NCBI GenBank assembly: GCA_016212695.1
Contig: JACREX010000120.1
Location: 1 to 52,076 of the forward strand
Direction of reading: 5' to 3'
DNA from: Bacteroidia bacterium
GTDB taxonomy: Bacteria > Bacteroidota > Bacteroidia > Bacteroidales > GWF2-35-48
DNA: 52,076 nt
Both the position numbers and the translations under genes were made by a program. The first letter of the stretch is position 1. Every line of letters starts with the position of its first letter. The notes beneath the pieces are model-generated. The model saw only the letters and a program-made list of their open reading frames with translations, had not been told where the DNA came from and did not search any database. Of the stretch, positions 18,084-26,930 are shown piece by piece.

Positions 18084-21000
18084 TTATTCAATAATAATTT
18101 TTTTCAAATATACAGATTTATTAATTAAAAATTTTAAAAAATACGAACCTTTCAATATCCGGTGTTTTGTCAGGTTCAGGGTAAAATTGTGTTTTCCTGC
18201 CTGTTGTTCTGCATTTACAACCTGCAATATTTTTCTGCCTGCCATATCAAATAATTCAATATTTATTTTCCCTGTCTTACCTAACGAATATTCAATAGTT
18301 AAATTATTTTGTGCAGGGTTGGGATATACTAAAACAGAAAACTTTGAATTGGAATGTAACAATATTCCGGTTAAGGTATCCGTAGAGATATATCCATCGG
18401 TTGCCGATGTGTCAACATAAAAATTCAGATTGCCAAATACCGTATCGCCTGCCGTAACAGTGAATGTGTAAGTTGAAATCATGGGCAGGCCGGGAATGTC
18501 AACTTTTATTGAATAGGTATTTCCTTCGGGCAGGCCTGAGAAAGAATAAGACCCTGCAGTATCAGTCTGTGTGTTTGCAATGGGTTCGTCATCAGGTTCT
18601 ATTTCTATATATATTTCTCCGCCGATAACAGGGTTGCCCATTTCAAGCGGACTTTTAACAGCATTAATACCTTTTCCGCCAGCGCTTATATAATAAACTG
18701 TACCGGAAACAGAACCTGTAGGCATTCCTGTAGGTGTTGTAATTTCGTAAAGATGAATATCTGTGTTGTACGTGTTGCCGCAATTTATTATTAATGTATC
18801 GGCCAAACTCCAGAATGCAACACTATCTCTGTAGGTACTTAAAACATGCGGGTCAAAAGAGTTGTTATCTATTCTGATGCACAACAGGTATTCGCCTGCT
18901 TCCACATTAGAAAACTGAAATGTCATACCGGTTAATGCAATTGTATCCACACGATTGAAATCAGTTGTATTGATTATTTTGTATAATTCTGCATATGCCG
19001 AATTTGGCGGGATTGTGCCTCCGGAATAATGTACAGTTCCGTTAATGGTTGTTGAAATAATAACAATAGTATCGCTGTTGCTGCAACCATTGATGTCGGT
19101 AACAGTAACAGAATATGTGCCGCCTGTATTTACTTCGAGCGTCTGATTTGTGGAATTGTCGTTCCAGATAAATGTGCTTCCAACATTGTCTGCATCAAGT
19201 GTGATTGTGGCGCCGCATAACAAAGTATCATTTCCGAGATGGACCACCGGTAATAGATTTACTGTAAGTGAAAGTTCTATTACGCTATCGCAACTCAGCG
19301 ATGAAGTTAATGTGTGATAATAGATACCAGCCGTAGTCAATGGTGTTCCGAAGAAGTCATAGTTTCCTCCTTCGCAAATGGTTTGAAGTTGCAGGGTTGT
19401 ATCAACGGAGTTTACGGTGAGCGATAATTGTATTACACTATCACAAAGTAACGATGAGGTAAGCGTGTGGTAATATGTACCTGTTGCGGTGAGTGGTGTT
19501 CCGAAAAAATTATAATTGTTGCCTTCACAAATGGTTTGAAGTTGTAAGGTAGTGTCAACCGGATTAACAGAAAGAGAAAGTTGAATAACGCTATCGCAAT
19601 TCAAAGCCGATGTTAATATGTGATAGTAAATACCGGCATTTGTCAAAGGTGTTCCAAAGAAATTGTAATTGGCTCCTTCGCAAATGGTTTGCGATTGTAA
19701 AACAGTATCAACAGGATTTACGACCAACGATAATTTGATTACACTATCGCAACTAAGTGATGATGTAAGCGTGTGGTAATAAATACCCGATGTTGAAAGT
19801 GGTGTGCCGAAGAAATTAAAGGTTGCTCCTTCGCAGATAGTTTGCGATTGCAACGTAGTGTCAACGGGATTTACTATAAGTGATAATTTGATCACACTAT
19901 CGCAATTTAGTATTGATGTCAGTGTGTGGTAATAAATCCCTGTATTTGTTAAGGGAGTTCCGAAGAAATTGTAATTGCTGCCTTCGCAGATTGTTTGTGA
20001 TTGTAACGTTGTGTCAACAGGATTTACTATAAGTGATAATTTGATCACACTATCGCAAAGAAGCGATGATGTCAGCGTGTGGTAATAGGTTCCTGACGCA
20101 GTCAGCGGTGTGCCAAAGAAATCATAGCTTCCGTCTTCGCAAACAACTTGCATCTGTAAATTTGTGTCAACCGGATTTACAATTAGATTTGTAACTATCG
20201 AACTATCGCATCCATTTATTGAGGCCAGTGTCACAGGATAAGTTCCAGTGATGGTTGCCGTACTGTTATCGGGCAATGTATAAACCTGACCTTCGCATAT
20301 AGATGCATTGATCACAGTGTTATAAACCTGGAATACGGTCAGCGTGGTAACTACTATGCTGTCACAACCTCCTGATGCCGTCAGTGTGTCGTAGTAAGTG
20401 CCTCCTGTTGTCTGCCAGTTACCGCTTAAGAAAGCGCTATCTCCGTTGCAAATCGTAACACTTAAATTATTGACAACTTCAGTAACAACAGACAAGTTGG
20501 TCGTAATAACACTGTCGCATCCATTCAATGTTGTTAATGTTACCGGATAAGTACCGGCAATAGATACGACACTATTATCAGGCAAAGTATAGTTCTGTCC
20601 AGTGCAAATTGATACATTTTTTGTTGTATCGAACACGGGGTAAACGGTCAGCGATAATTTTATTACGCTATCACAATTTAATATTGATGCCAATGTGTGG
20701 TAATAGTTCCCTGCTGTTGTTAAGGGAGTGCCGAAGAAATTGTAATTACTGCCTTCACAGATTGTTTGTGATTGTAACGTTGTGTCAACAGGATTTACTA
20801 TAAGTGATAATTTGATCACACTATCGCAAAGAAGCGATGATGTCAGCGTGTGGTAATAGGTTCCTGACGCAGTCAGCGGTGTGCCATAGAAGTTGTAGTT
20901 TGTCCCTTCGCAGATAGCTTGAGATTGCAAAGTAGTGTCAACCGGATTAACAGAAAGAGAAAGTTGAATAACGCTATCACAACTTAGTGATGAGGTTAAC

Positions 21001-22628
21001 GTGTGGTAATAAATTCCCGATACAGTTAGCGGTGTGCCATAGAAGTTGTAGTTTGTCCCTTCGCAGATTGTTTGTGATTGCAAAGTAGTGTCAACCGGAT
21101 TAACAGAAAGAGAAAGTTGAATAACGCTATCACAACTTAGGGATGAGGTTAACGTGTGATAATAAATTCCCGATACAGTTAGCGGTGTTCCGAAGAAGTC
21201 ATAACTTCCGCCTTCGCAAATGTATTGTGTTTGTAAGGTTGTATCAATTGAATTCACAGTAATGGTTACCACCGTAGCCGGACTTTCGCAGCCTGCTACT
21301 GTTTCTGTAGCGTAAAAATGGTTTGCTCCATTGGAAACGTAGCTGTTCGGATTAAAAGAACTTCCTGTTCCTACCATTGTAGTTAAACCGGGATTGGAAT
21401 ACCATGTTAGCGAACCGCCACTCCCTGCTGTTGCAAAAAGATTTGAAACAACAGTTCCTTCGCAATAAGAAGCGTCTGTACCTGCAACAGGAGAGGCTGG
21501 AGCTCCTCCGTCAACAATAATTAATGTAGAACCATTAACAATACATCCAAAACTGTTTTTAACTGCAACAGGATATCCTCCATTGAAAAGCCCTGTGAAA
21601 ATTCCTCCATTAGAAACATAAGTTATTCCTCCGTCAATAGAATATTCAAGTGGCGGAGTGCCTGATGCCACAATAGTAATAGTCCCATCGTTTCCGCCAC
21701 AAACGGTAACATTCGTTTTCGTTTCAGAAGAAATTGCAGGTTCAGGATTATTTGTAATAACCACTTCATCTATACTCGGTGTGCATATGCCATTCGATAT
21801 AGTCCATCCTAAAGTGGCTGAAGTTCCAGCTACAAGTCCTGTTATTGTAGATGTAGCAAGAGAAGGATTTGTAATAGTTGCTGAGCCTGAAACTACTGTC
21901 CAGTTTCCTGTTCCTGTTGCAGGAGTATTTCCGGCAAGTGTCGCAGTTGTTGAATTACAAAGATTCTGATCTGCACCTGCATTTGCTGTTGTCGGAGTTT
22001 GATTAACTGTTACTGCATAGTTTGCAGATACTGTTCCATTACCACAACTATTGGTTCCGTAAACAGTGATGTTACCAGAAGTAGCAGCGCCTGAATAATT
22101 AACTATGATGCTGTTTGTATTGCTGCCACTTGCTATGCTTGCGCCTGTTGGTAAGCTCCAGAAATAATCTGTTGCATCAGTAATTGCAGGAATATTGTAA
22201 ACAACTCCGGTTTGATTCTGGCAAACGGTTGCTGTTCCTGTGATTGTTCCGGCTGCGGCAGGTAACGGATTTACAGTGAGAAACACAGTGGACGAAGTCT
22301 GGCAATTATTTGCATCTGTAACTAATACATCATACGATGTAGAGGTTGCCGGAGAAGCTGTCGGGTTGGCAACAGTAGGGCTGCTCAGCCCGGTTGCAGG
22401 TGTCCATAATATATTGTATATTCCCGAACCTCCGGAAGCTGTGGGGCTACCTCCGATCACTGTGGAAAGTCCAGAACATATAGTAGCAGGGGAGCCTGGA
22501 CTGGCAACCAGCGCAGGATCCTGCGTAACGCTAAAAGGCACATGGGTTATCTGCGAAAAAGCGCATGCGCTGATTCCCATGATGGCTGCAACCAGAACAG
22601 TCCTAATGTAGATGTGTGTATTTTTCAT
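18084..22628 (-). CDS. Large repetitive T9SS adhesin (thirteen ~51-residue repeats)
   Basis: A 1,514-residue secreted protein. A signal peptide (MKNTHIYIRTVLVAAIMG) is followed by PKD/Ig-like domains (to about residue 455), then thirteen repeats of about 51 residues (about 456-1125), then an Ig-like unit, a carboxypeptidase-regulatory-like unit (QTDTAGSYSFSGLPEG) and a type A T9SS tail (VYPNPAQNNLTIEYSLGKTG to KKIIIE). Ten repeats follow a VDTTLQSQTICEG...FFGTPLT...YYHTLTSSLSCDSVI pattern; three near the middle (units 5-7) are divergent. Each repeat has two cysteines about 28 residues apart, which could form a disulphide. Units are nearly identical in DNA in places, showing recent duplication. 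The architecture fits a surface adhesin or matrix protein. The next gene, the SpoIIE phosphatase, starts 9 bp after its stop. Confidence 0.88.
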   Translation of the reverse strand: MKNTHIYIRTVLVAAIMGISACAFSQITHVPFSVTQDPALVASPGSPATICSGLSTVIGGSPTASGGSGIYNILWTPATGLSSPTVANPTASPATSTSYDVLVTDANNCQTSSTVFLTVNPLPAAAGTITGTATVCQNQTGVVYNIPAITDATDYFWSLPTGASIASGSNTNSIIVNYSGAATSGNITVYGTNSCGNGTVSANYAVTVNQTPTTANAGADQNLCNSTTATLAGNTPATGTGNWTVVSGSATITNPSLATSTITGLVAGTSATLGWTISNGICTPSIDEVVITNNPEPAISSETKTNVTVCGGNDGTITIVASGTPPLEYSIDGGITYVSNGGIFTGLFNGGYPVAVKNSFGCIVNGSTLIIVDGGAPASPVAGTDASYCEGTVVSNLFATAGSGGSLTWYSNPGLTTMVGTGSSFNPNSYVSNGANHFYATETVAGCESPATVVTITVNSIDTTLQTQYICEGGSYDFFGTPLTVSGIYYHTLTSSLSCDSVIQLSLSVNPVDTTLQSQTICEGTNYNFYGTPLTVSGIYYHTLTSSLSCDSVIQLSLSVNPVDTTLQSQAICEGTNYNFYGTPLTASGTYYHTLTSSLLCDSVIKLSLIVNPVDTTLQSQTICEGSNYNFFGTPLTTAGNYYHTLASILNCDSVIKLSLTVYPVFDTTKNVSICTGQNYTLPDNSVVSIAGTYPVTLTTLNGCDSVITTNLSVVTEVVNNLSVTICNGDSAFLSGNWQTTGGTYYDTLTASGGCDSIVVTTLTVFQVYNTVINASICEGQVYTLPDNSTATITGTYPVTLASINGCDSSIVTNLIVNPVDTNLQMQVVCEDGSYDFFGTPLTASGTYYHTLTSSLLCDSVIKLSLIVNPVDTTLQSQTICEGSNYNFFGTPLTNTGIYYHTLTSILNCDSVIKLSLIVNPVDTTLQSQTICEGATFNFFGTPLSTSGIYYHTLTSSLSCDSVIKLSLVVNPVDTVLQSQTICEGANYNFFGTPLTNAGIYYHILTSALNCDSVIQLSLSVNPVDTTLQLQTICEGNNYNFFGTPLTATGTYYHTLTSSLLCDSVIQLSLTVNSVDTTLQLQTICEGGNYDFFGTPLTTAGIYYHTLTSSLSCDSVIELSLTVNLLPVVHLGNDTLLCGATITLDADNVGSTFIWNDNSTNQTLEVNTGGTYSVTVTDINGCSNSDTIVIISTTINGTVHYSGGTIPPNSAYAELYKIINTTDFNRVDTIALTGMTFQFSNVEAGEYLLCIRIDNNSFDPHVLSTYRDSVAFWSLADTLIINCGNTYNTDIHLYEITTPTGMPTGSVSGTVYYISAGGKGINAVKSPLEMGNPVIGGEIYIEIEPDDEPIANTQTDTAGSYSFSGLPEGNTYSIKVDIPGLPMISTYTFTVTAGDTVFGNLNFYVDTSATDGYISTDTLTGILLHSNSKFSVLVYPNPAQNNLTIEYSLGKTGKINIELFDMAGRKILQVVNAEQQAGKHNFTLNLTKHRILKGSYFLKFLINKSVYLKKIIIE
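19250..21245 (-). repeat. Thirteen tandem ~153-bp coding repeats
   Basis: The period is 153 bp (51 codons). Units one and thirteen flank three divergent units. The blocks 19987-20115 and 20758-20886 are identical over 129 bp at an offset of 771 bp, which is about five units. Confidence 0.9.
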
Positions 22629-22716
22629 AATTTTAAAGAGTTTATTGAGTTTATATTACCCGGAACTTTTTCGCTGCTAAAAGCGAATGGCTACCGGATG
22701 AATTTATGTAATTTAT

Positions 22717-22750
22717 CAAAATTAACTAATAAATCTATGATTTTCAAAAA
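22717..22750 (-). promoter_or_regulatory. Bacteroidota-type promoter for the adhesin gene
   Basis: On the minus strand a TTTTTG (22745-22750) precedes TAATTTTG (22717-22724) with 20 bp between. This matches the TTG / TAnnTTTG pattern of Bacteroidota sigma-ABfr promoters. It would start transcription near 22710 and leave a leader of about 80 bp before the ATG at 22628. Confidence 0.5.
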
Positions 22751-22814
22751 TTTCACAATGTTTTTTTACCAATTATTAATTTATTTTTTTTTCATAATCA
22801 TAGCTTTAATCTAT

Positions 22815-24425
22815 CTATAATATATTCACCCTCTTCACCGGTGAATACACCGGATTGCACGAACCATTTATAATTTTTGCTCTATAATATTTTTGTGATG
22901 TTGCATTGAACTGGTAAGGTTGATAAGTAGCGCCGGGTATGTCGGCCCAGCTAGTGCCATCCAAAGATTCCTGCCACTGAATAGAGCCTGTGAACACCGG
23001 CAGATCAAGCGAAACAATGCCATTGTATAAAACACAGATATCATCTGGAGTATATTCCCAAAAATCCTTGAAGTAATAAGATGGAGAAGTGCCATCTCGT
23101 CCTGTTCCAATATATCCTTTTGTGCCGATGGAAAACCCGACTGCATTGCTTCTTGCTGCTCCTGCGAAGTCAGCTTTTTGCGTCCATAAATCTGTAGAGG
23201 GGTCATATTCAAAAAAATCAGCAAAGTAACCGCCATTTTCTCCAATTCCGATGTATCCTTTTGTACCGATGGAAAAACCAGTAGAACGATACCTTGTTGA
23301 TCCTCCAAAATTGGCTTTTTGTGTCCACACATCTGTAGAAGGGTCGTATTCCCAGAAATCATTTGTTTTAGAGCCATCAGTCCCAGTTCCAATGTAGCCC
23401 TTTGTACCGATAGAAAAACCAACTGCTGAGTATCTTCCCGTGCCGCCAAAATTTGCTTTTTGCGTCCATAAATCTGTAAAAGGGTCGTATTCCCAGAAGT
23501 CATTGTAGTAAGTAGAAGACCCCTTAATACCAGTTCCTATATAGCCCTTTGTGCCAATGGAAAAACCAACAGCCAACTCTCTTATTGCTCCTCCGAAGTC
23601 AGCTTTTTGTGTCCATGTATTTGTACTTGTGTCATATTCCCAGAAATCATTAAAGTCTGTTGTACCAGCATCTATTCCCGTACCAATATAGCCCTTTGTA
23701 CCGATTGAAAAACCAGAAGCTTTATATCTTAGTCCTCCCCCGAAGTCAGCTTTTTGTGTCCAAATATTCGTACCTGGGTCCCATTCCCAGAAATCTTTCA
23801 AGACATCACCAGCAGCACTACCCCATCCAGTTCCGATATATCCTTTTGTGCCGATGGTAAAACCAACTGCCTGATACCTGATATCTCCACAGTCGGCTTT
23901 TTGGAGCCAGCAGCCTCTGTCAACAATTGTGCGATTACCATTTGAGTTTATTGTATATGAATCTATGGGTTCGCTAATGGTAATATCGGTTTGTACTTGT
24001 GTGGCATCAAGAATATTTCCGGGAGTTACATTGTTTGCCAAATCATATGCAAGCCAGAAATATCCTGATGAATTCCTTGCAATTGTCTGCGAAAATGTAA
24101 AACTTAATCCATTGCTTAAATCAAAATCTGCAGTCCCCAATTGTGTGGTAGTATCAAATGTAGTTGATGTTGTAAAATAAAGTTTTGCCTGTAAAATATC
24201 CGCATTATTTGTATTGGCGGGCGTAAAATTCATTTGAGTAACCGTTGCATCGTGAGGTGATCCACCGCCAATATGAAAAATTGTGATGCGAAGAATTTCA
24301 ATATTCATACGGCCACGATCGGCAATTTGAGTTGAGGCAGTGTCTTGTGTAATGGTAACATTGGTGGCAAATAAATTAATGATTGTGCAGTTGATAATAA
24401 TAAATATTAATGATAACTTTTTCAT
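22815..24425 (-). CDS. Secreted Kelch-propeller protein with BNR_assoc_N-like front domain
   Basis: A 536-residue protein. The signal peptide is MKKLSLIFIIINCTIINLFA. Residues about 22-165 (ILRITIFHIGGG ... GYFWLAYDLANNVTPGN) resemble the BNR_assoc_N domain found at the front of surface sialidase-like proteins. Six Kelch blades follow (about 170-460), each with a GFSIGTKGYIGTG centre and a DFWEYDPSTDxWTQKA end, predicting a six-bladed propeller. The last 75 residues (ICVLYNGIVSLDLPVF ... SPVKRVNIL) are an Ig-like module almost identical to the end of the giant protein at 26931-35645. There is no standard type A T9SS tail. Function is probably binding at the cell surface; the ligand is unknown. 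Confidence 0.86.
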   Translation of the reverse strand: MKKLSLIFIIINCTIINLFATNVTITQDTASTQIADRGRMNIEILRITIFHIGGGSPHDATVTQMNFTPANTNNADILQAKLYFTTSTTFDTTTQLGTADFDLSNGLSFTFSQTIARNSSGYFWLAYDLANNVTPGNILDATQVQTDITISEPIDSYTINSNGNRTIVDRGCWLQKADCGDIRYQAVGFTIGTKGYIGTGWGSAAGDVLKDFWEWDPGTNIWTQKADFGGGLRYKASGFSIGTKGYIGTGIDAGTTDFNDFWEYDTSTNTWTQKADFGGAIRELAVGFSIGTKGYIGTGIKGSSTYYNDFWEYDPFTDLWTQKANFGGTGRYSAVGFSIGTKGYIGTGTDGSKTNDFWEYDPSTDVWTQKANFGGSTRYRSTGFSIGTKGYIGIGENGGYFADFFEYDPSTDLWTQKADFAGAARSNAVGFSIGTKGYIGTGRDGTSPSYYFKDFWEYTPDDICVLYNGIVSLDLPVFTGSIQWQESLDGTSWADIPGATYQPYQFNATSQKYYRAKIINGSCNPVYSPVKRVNIL

Positions 24426-24530
24426 AATTATATTTTTTAGTATTTTTATTTCAAAACATCAAGGCTATCGAGTTCCTTATATGTTACACTTGGTGGTATA
24501 ATATTTTTATGTATTTTTTTATTTTTCAAT

Positions 24531-24602
24531 TCACAATATATTCACCCTCTTCACCGGCGAATACACCGCATTACATGAAACGTTAACTACCTTGGGCGCT
24601 AA
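24531..24602 (-). pseudogene. Orphan 3' remnant of a third gene with the VKRVNIL-ending module
   Basis: On the minus strand, 24602-24531 reads LAPKVVNVSCNAVYSPVKRV followed by NIL and TGA. It matches the last 20 or so residues of the Kelch and giant proteins (RAKIINGSCNPVYSPVKRV then NIL). Upstream of it the similarity stops and the frame is closed by a TAA, next to the stop of the PD-(D/E)XK gene at 24618. The rest of the gene has therefore been lost or displaced. Positions up to about 24587 are certain; the last few codons are less so. Confidence 0.8.
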
Positions 24603-24617
24603 GCCTGATTACCAATT

Positions 24618-26168
24618 TTACAATTTCTCACATACCCAATCCCGTACTTCCTTTCTGTCTCCGTCAAACCCCACACCCACCAGCACAACCTGCCTGCCAA
24701 CGTTCAGAAAAGGTTTGTGGTACTCTTTATCTTTGATCTGCCTCATGGCTTCAGCAGCTTCGCCTATTTTAAATTCAACTATATAAATGAATTTGTCGTT
24801 TTTGATAACTGTATCAATTCTACCGGTAGAGGTTTGAAGCTCGCTGTGGATATCAACCCCCACCAGTGATAATACTGTATGGATAATGGAATGATAGTAA
24901 AATTCGCTGTCGGCTATGAAAATCTGGTAAGGTATATTGCTAAACAAGATGTTTAATTGTTTAGTTATTTCATTCCAGTCATTTTTTTCAAGGGCAAATT
25001 TAATCAACCCCACGCTGCCGGTTGTTTCGCTTAACGCTCGTTCTGTATAACACTCCAACAATTGACCTAAAAAGGAATTCCGGACTTCCCTGTTGGGAAA
25101 ATCTAACCTGAAATATTCACTTCCTTCACTTTTGCTTATAGTAAGGTATCCGCTCTGAAACATCAGCGAAACTATATCTATATTTTCAATGTCGAACTTA
25201 TCAAAAAAAGCGTCTCCCACCAAGATATTTCCGGTCTGTTCAGGTAGTTTTTTCTGGTCTTTCAATGCTTTGATTAAAAAAGTAGGGGTTCCGGTGGCGA
25301 ACCAGTAATTCCTGAAGTGTAGCTTGGAAAAATAATTAATCAGACTGAATGGATTGTACACAAAGTCTTGACCGTTCCAGCTATATCCGTTGTACCAATC
25401 TTTGATATCAAGTAAAATTTTTTGTTCGCTTTTTTTATGCTTTTCGGAGGCCTCTTCAATATAGTCAGCAAAGTTAGTTTTAATTTCTTCGTGAGTAAGA
25501 CCGACAAGTTTTGAATAATTGTCATCAATCGTAATATCCGTTAAATGATTCAGGTCGCTGAAAATACTTACCTTACTGAATTTACTGACGCCGGTGATAA
25601 ACAGGAATCTGATATGAGCATCATTGCCTTTCAAAACAGAATAGAAATTTTTCAGAATTTCCCGGTTTTCCAATGCTTTTGACGTCTGCCCTTTTTCAAT
25701 AAAGTCTATTATTGGTTTATCATATTCATCAATGAGAATGGCTACTTGCTTTTCGTGCGACATGGCAACAATGAGTTCTTCAAATTTTTGTCCGGGCGTG
25801 GTGGAGTGAAGGAGAATATTAACTGTTGCGGCTATGCCATCGATAGCTTTCAAGATAGCTTTTTCAGCGCCGAGTTCCTTTACTCCGATTTTACTGAAAT
25901 CAATATATATCACCGGATATTGTTCCCAGTCAATTTTATCATAAATGTATAAACCTTTGAACAACTCTTTATTGCCTTTGAAAATTTCAGCCAGTGTCGA
26001 GACCGTCAGCGATTTTCCAAAGCGGCGGGGACGGGACAGGAAATAAACACTTCCCCTGCTGATTAGCTTATAAATATATTCGGTTTTGTCAACATAGAGA
26101 TAATTCTCTTTTATCATGGTGGCAAAATCCTGTTTTCCAATTGGTAGTTTCTTTAAGTTTTCCGGCAT
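24618..26168 (-). CDS. AAA-ATPase-like / PD-(D/E)XK nuclease-fold protein
   Basis: A 516-residue protein of the 'AAA-ATPase_like plus PDDEXK_9' type. The N-terminus has the family hallmark KLPIGKQDFATMIKENYLYVDKT, then a Walker A-like loop SRPRRFGKSLTVSTL (about 44-58) and a Walker B-like VAILIDEYDKP. The C-terminus has GRIDTVI ... YIVEFKIGEAAEA, the D and E-x-K of a PD-(D/E)XK fold. Such genes occur in many copies in Bacteroidota and behave like mobile or selfish elements; their biochemical role is not established. Its stop lies about 15 bp from the orphan gene remnant, which suggests it inserted into or replaced a surface-protein gene. A possible -7 box (TAAATTTG at 26194-26201) lies upstream. 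Confidence 0.88.
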   Translation of the reverse strand: MPENLKKLPIGKQDFATMIKENYLYVDKTEYIYKLISRGSVYFLSRPRRFGKSLTVSTLAEIFKGNKELFKGLYIYDKIDWEQYPVIYIDFSKIGVKELGAEKAILKAIDGIAATVNILLHSTTPGQKFEELIVAMSHEKQVAILIDEYDKPIIDFIEKGQTSKALENREILKNFYSVLKGNDAHIRFLFITGVSKFSKVSIFSDLNHLTDITIDDNYSKLVGLTHEEIKTNFADYIEEASEKHKKSEQKILLDIKDWYNGYSWNGQDFVYNPFSLINYFSKLHFRNYWFATGTPTFLIKALKDQKKLPEQTGNILVGDAFFDKFDIENIDIVSLMFQSGYLTISKSEGSEYFRLDFPNREVRNSFLGQLLECYTERALSETTGSVGLIKFALEKNDWNEITKQLNILFSNIPYQIFIADSEFYYHSIIHTVLSLVGVDIHSELQTSTGRIDTVIKNDKFIYIVEFKIGEAAEAMRQIKDKEYHKPFLNVGRQVVLVGVGFDGDRKEVRDWVCEKL

Positions 26169-26279
26169 ATCAGTATGTTTTTAATGCAACCCACAAATTT
26201 ACTCTTCTTTTTTTACAATAGTATTAAACAGGTTAGTTTCGTTTAAAAGAATAAATATCAAGCGAAGCATACTGTGGTT

Positions 26280-26858
26280 CTATTCTTCAAACACTTCTGC
26301 CATTTCAATTGTTAAATCAGGGAAAATTCCGACTGTCACTTTATCTTCTTTTGAATAATCTTTTTCGATCTGATATCTGCCTATTGTATCAAGTTTGTAA
26401 ACTGTGAGTGTATCGGTTTCGGGGTCAATGATCCAGTATTCTTTTACTCCGAATTTCTGATACAGGATAAGCTTTGTTCCCAGGTCTTTTTTACAGGTGT
26501 TCTCTGAAAGAATTTCAACAATCAGATCCGGAGAGCCTTTTGCACCCCGTTCATTGAGTTTAGAAGTATCGCAGAAAATGGAAATATCGGGCTGAACAAC
26601 GTTTTCAATTTCTTCGTCTGCTTCGTTCTTTTCGCAAAGGCAAACATCGAAAGGGGCTGCAAAAACTTTACATCTCTTCCCTTTAAGATAACTACTGAAT
26701 ATCCTTGCCAGATGAATAGAAACGCTTTGATGTTTTCTTTTAGGCGCAGGGCTCATATCATAAGCCCAACCTTCAATTAGTTCCCATCTTTTTTGGTCAT
26801 CCCATGTCAGGTAGTCTGCATAAGTAAATTTATCCTGCTTTAATTGTGGTATTCCCAT
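26280..26858 (-). CDS. Uma2-family (DUF820) nuclease-fold protein
   Basis: A 192-residue protein of the Uma2/DUF820 family, whose fold is that of a PD-(D/E)XK endonuclease. Visible motifs are YADYLTWDDQKRWELIEGWAYDM, VQPDISIFCD, GSPDLIVEILSE and the conserved GVKEYWIIDP block. The D, E and lysine pattern seems intact (PDLIVEI ... TKLILYQKFGV). The family is abundant in cyanobacteria and in some Bacteroidota and Chloroflexota, often in many copies, with no clear cellular role. It lies between the PD-(D/E)XK gene and the giant surface protein on the same strand, so this stretch has two nuclease-fold genes side by side. Confidence 0.9.
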   Translation of the reverse strand: MGIPQLKQDKFTYADYLTWDDQKRWELIEGWAYDMSPAPKRKHQSVSIHLARIFSSYLKGKRCKVFAAPFDVCLCEKNEADEEIENVVQPDISIFCDTSKLNERGAKGSPDLIVEILSENTCKKDLGTKLILYQKFGVKEYWIIDPETDTLTVYKLDTIGRYQIEKDYSKEDKVTVGIFPDLTIEMAEVFEE

Positions 26859-26930
26859 ATTGATATAAGTTTAAAAATTATTTTCTGTAAAGTTAAGTAA
26901 AAATAAATCAAATTTCAAAGGATTATTCCA

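Noticed and set aside
19250-21245. Regular DNA repeats that could suggest a CRISPR array
   Set aside because: The 153-bp period is a multiple of three and is the 51-residue coding repeat of the adhesin; there are no short repeats with unique spacers.
24618-26858. A restriction-modification or other defence island
   Set aside because: There is no methyltransferase, helicase or known defence partner. Both families are common multicopy genes with no proven defence role.
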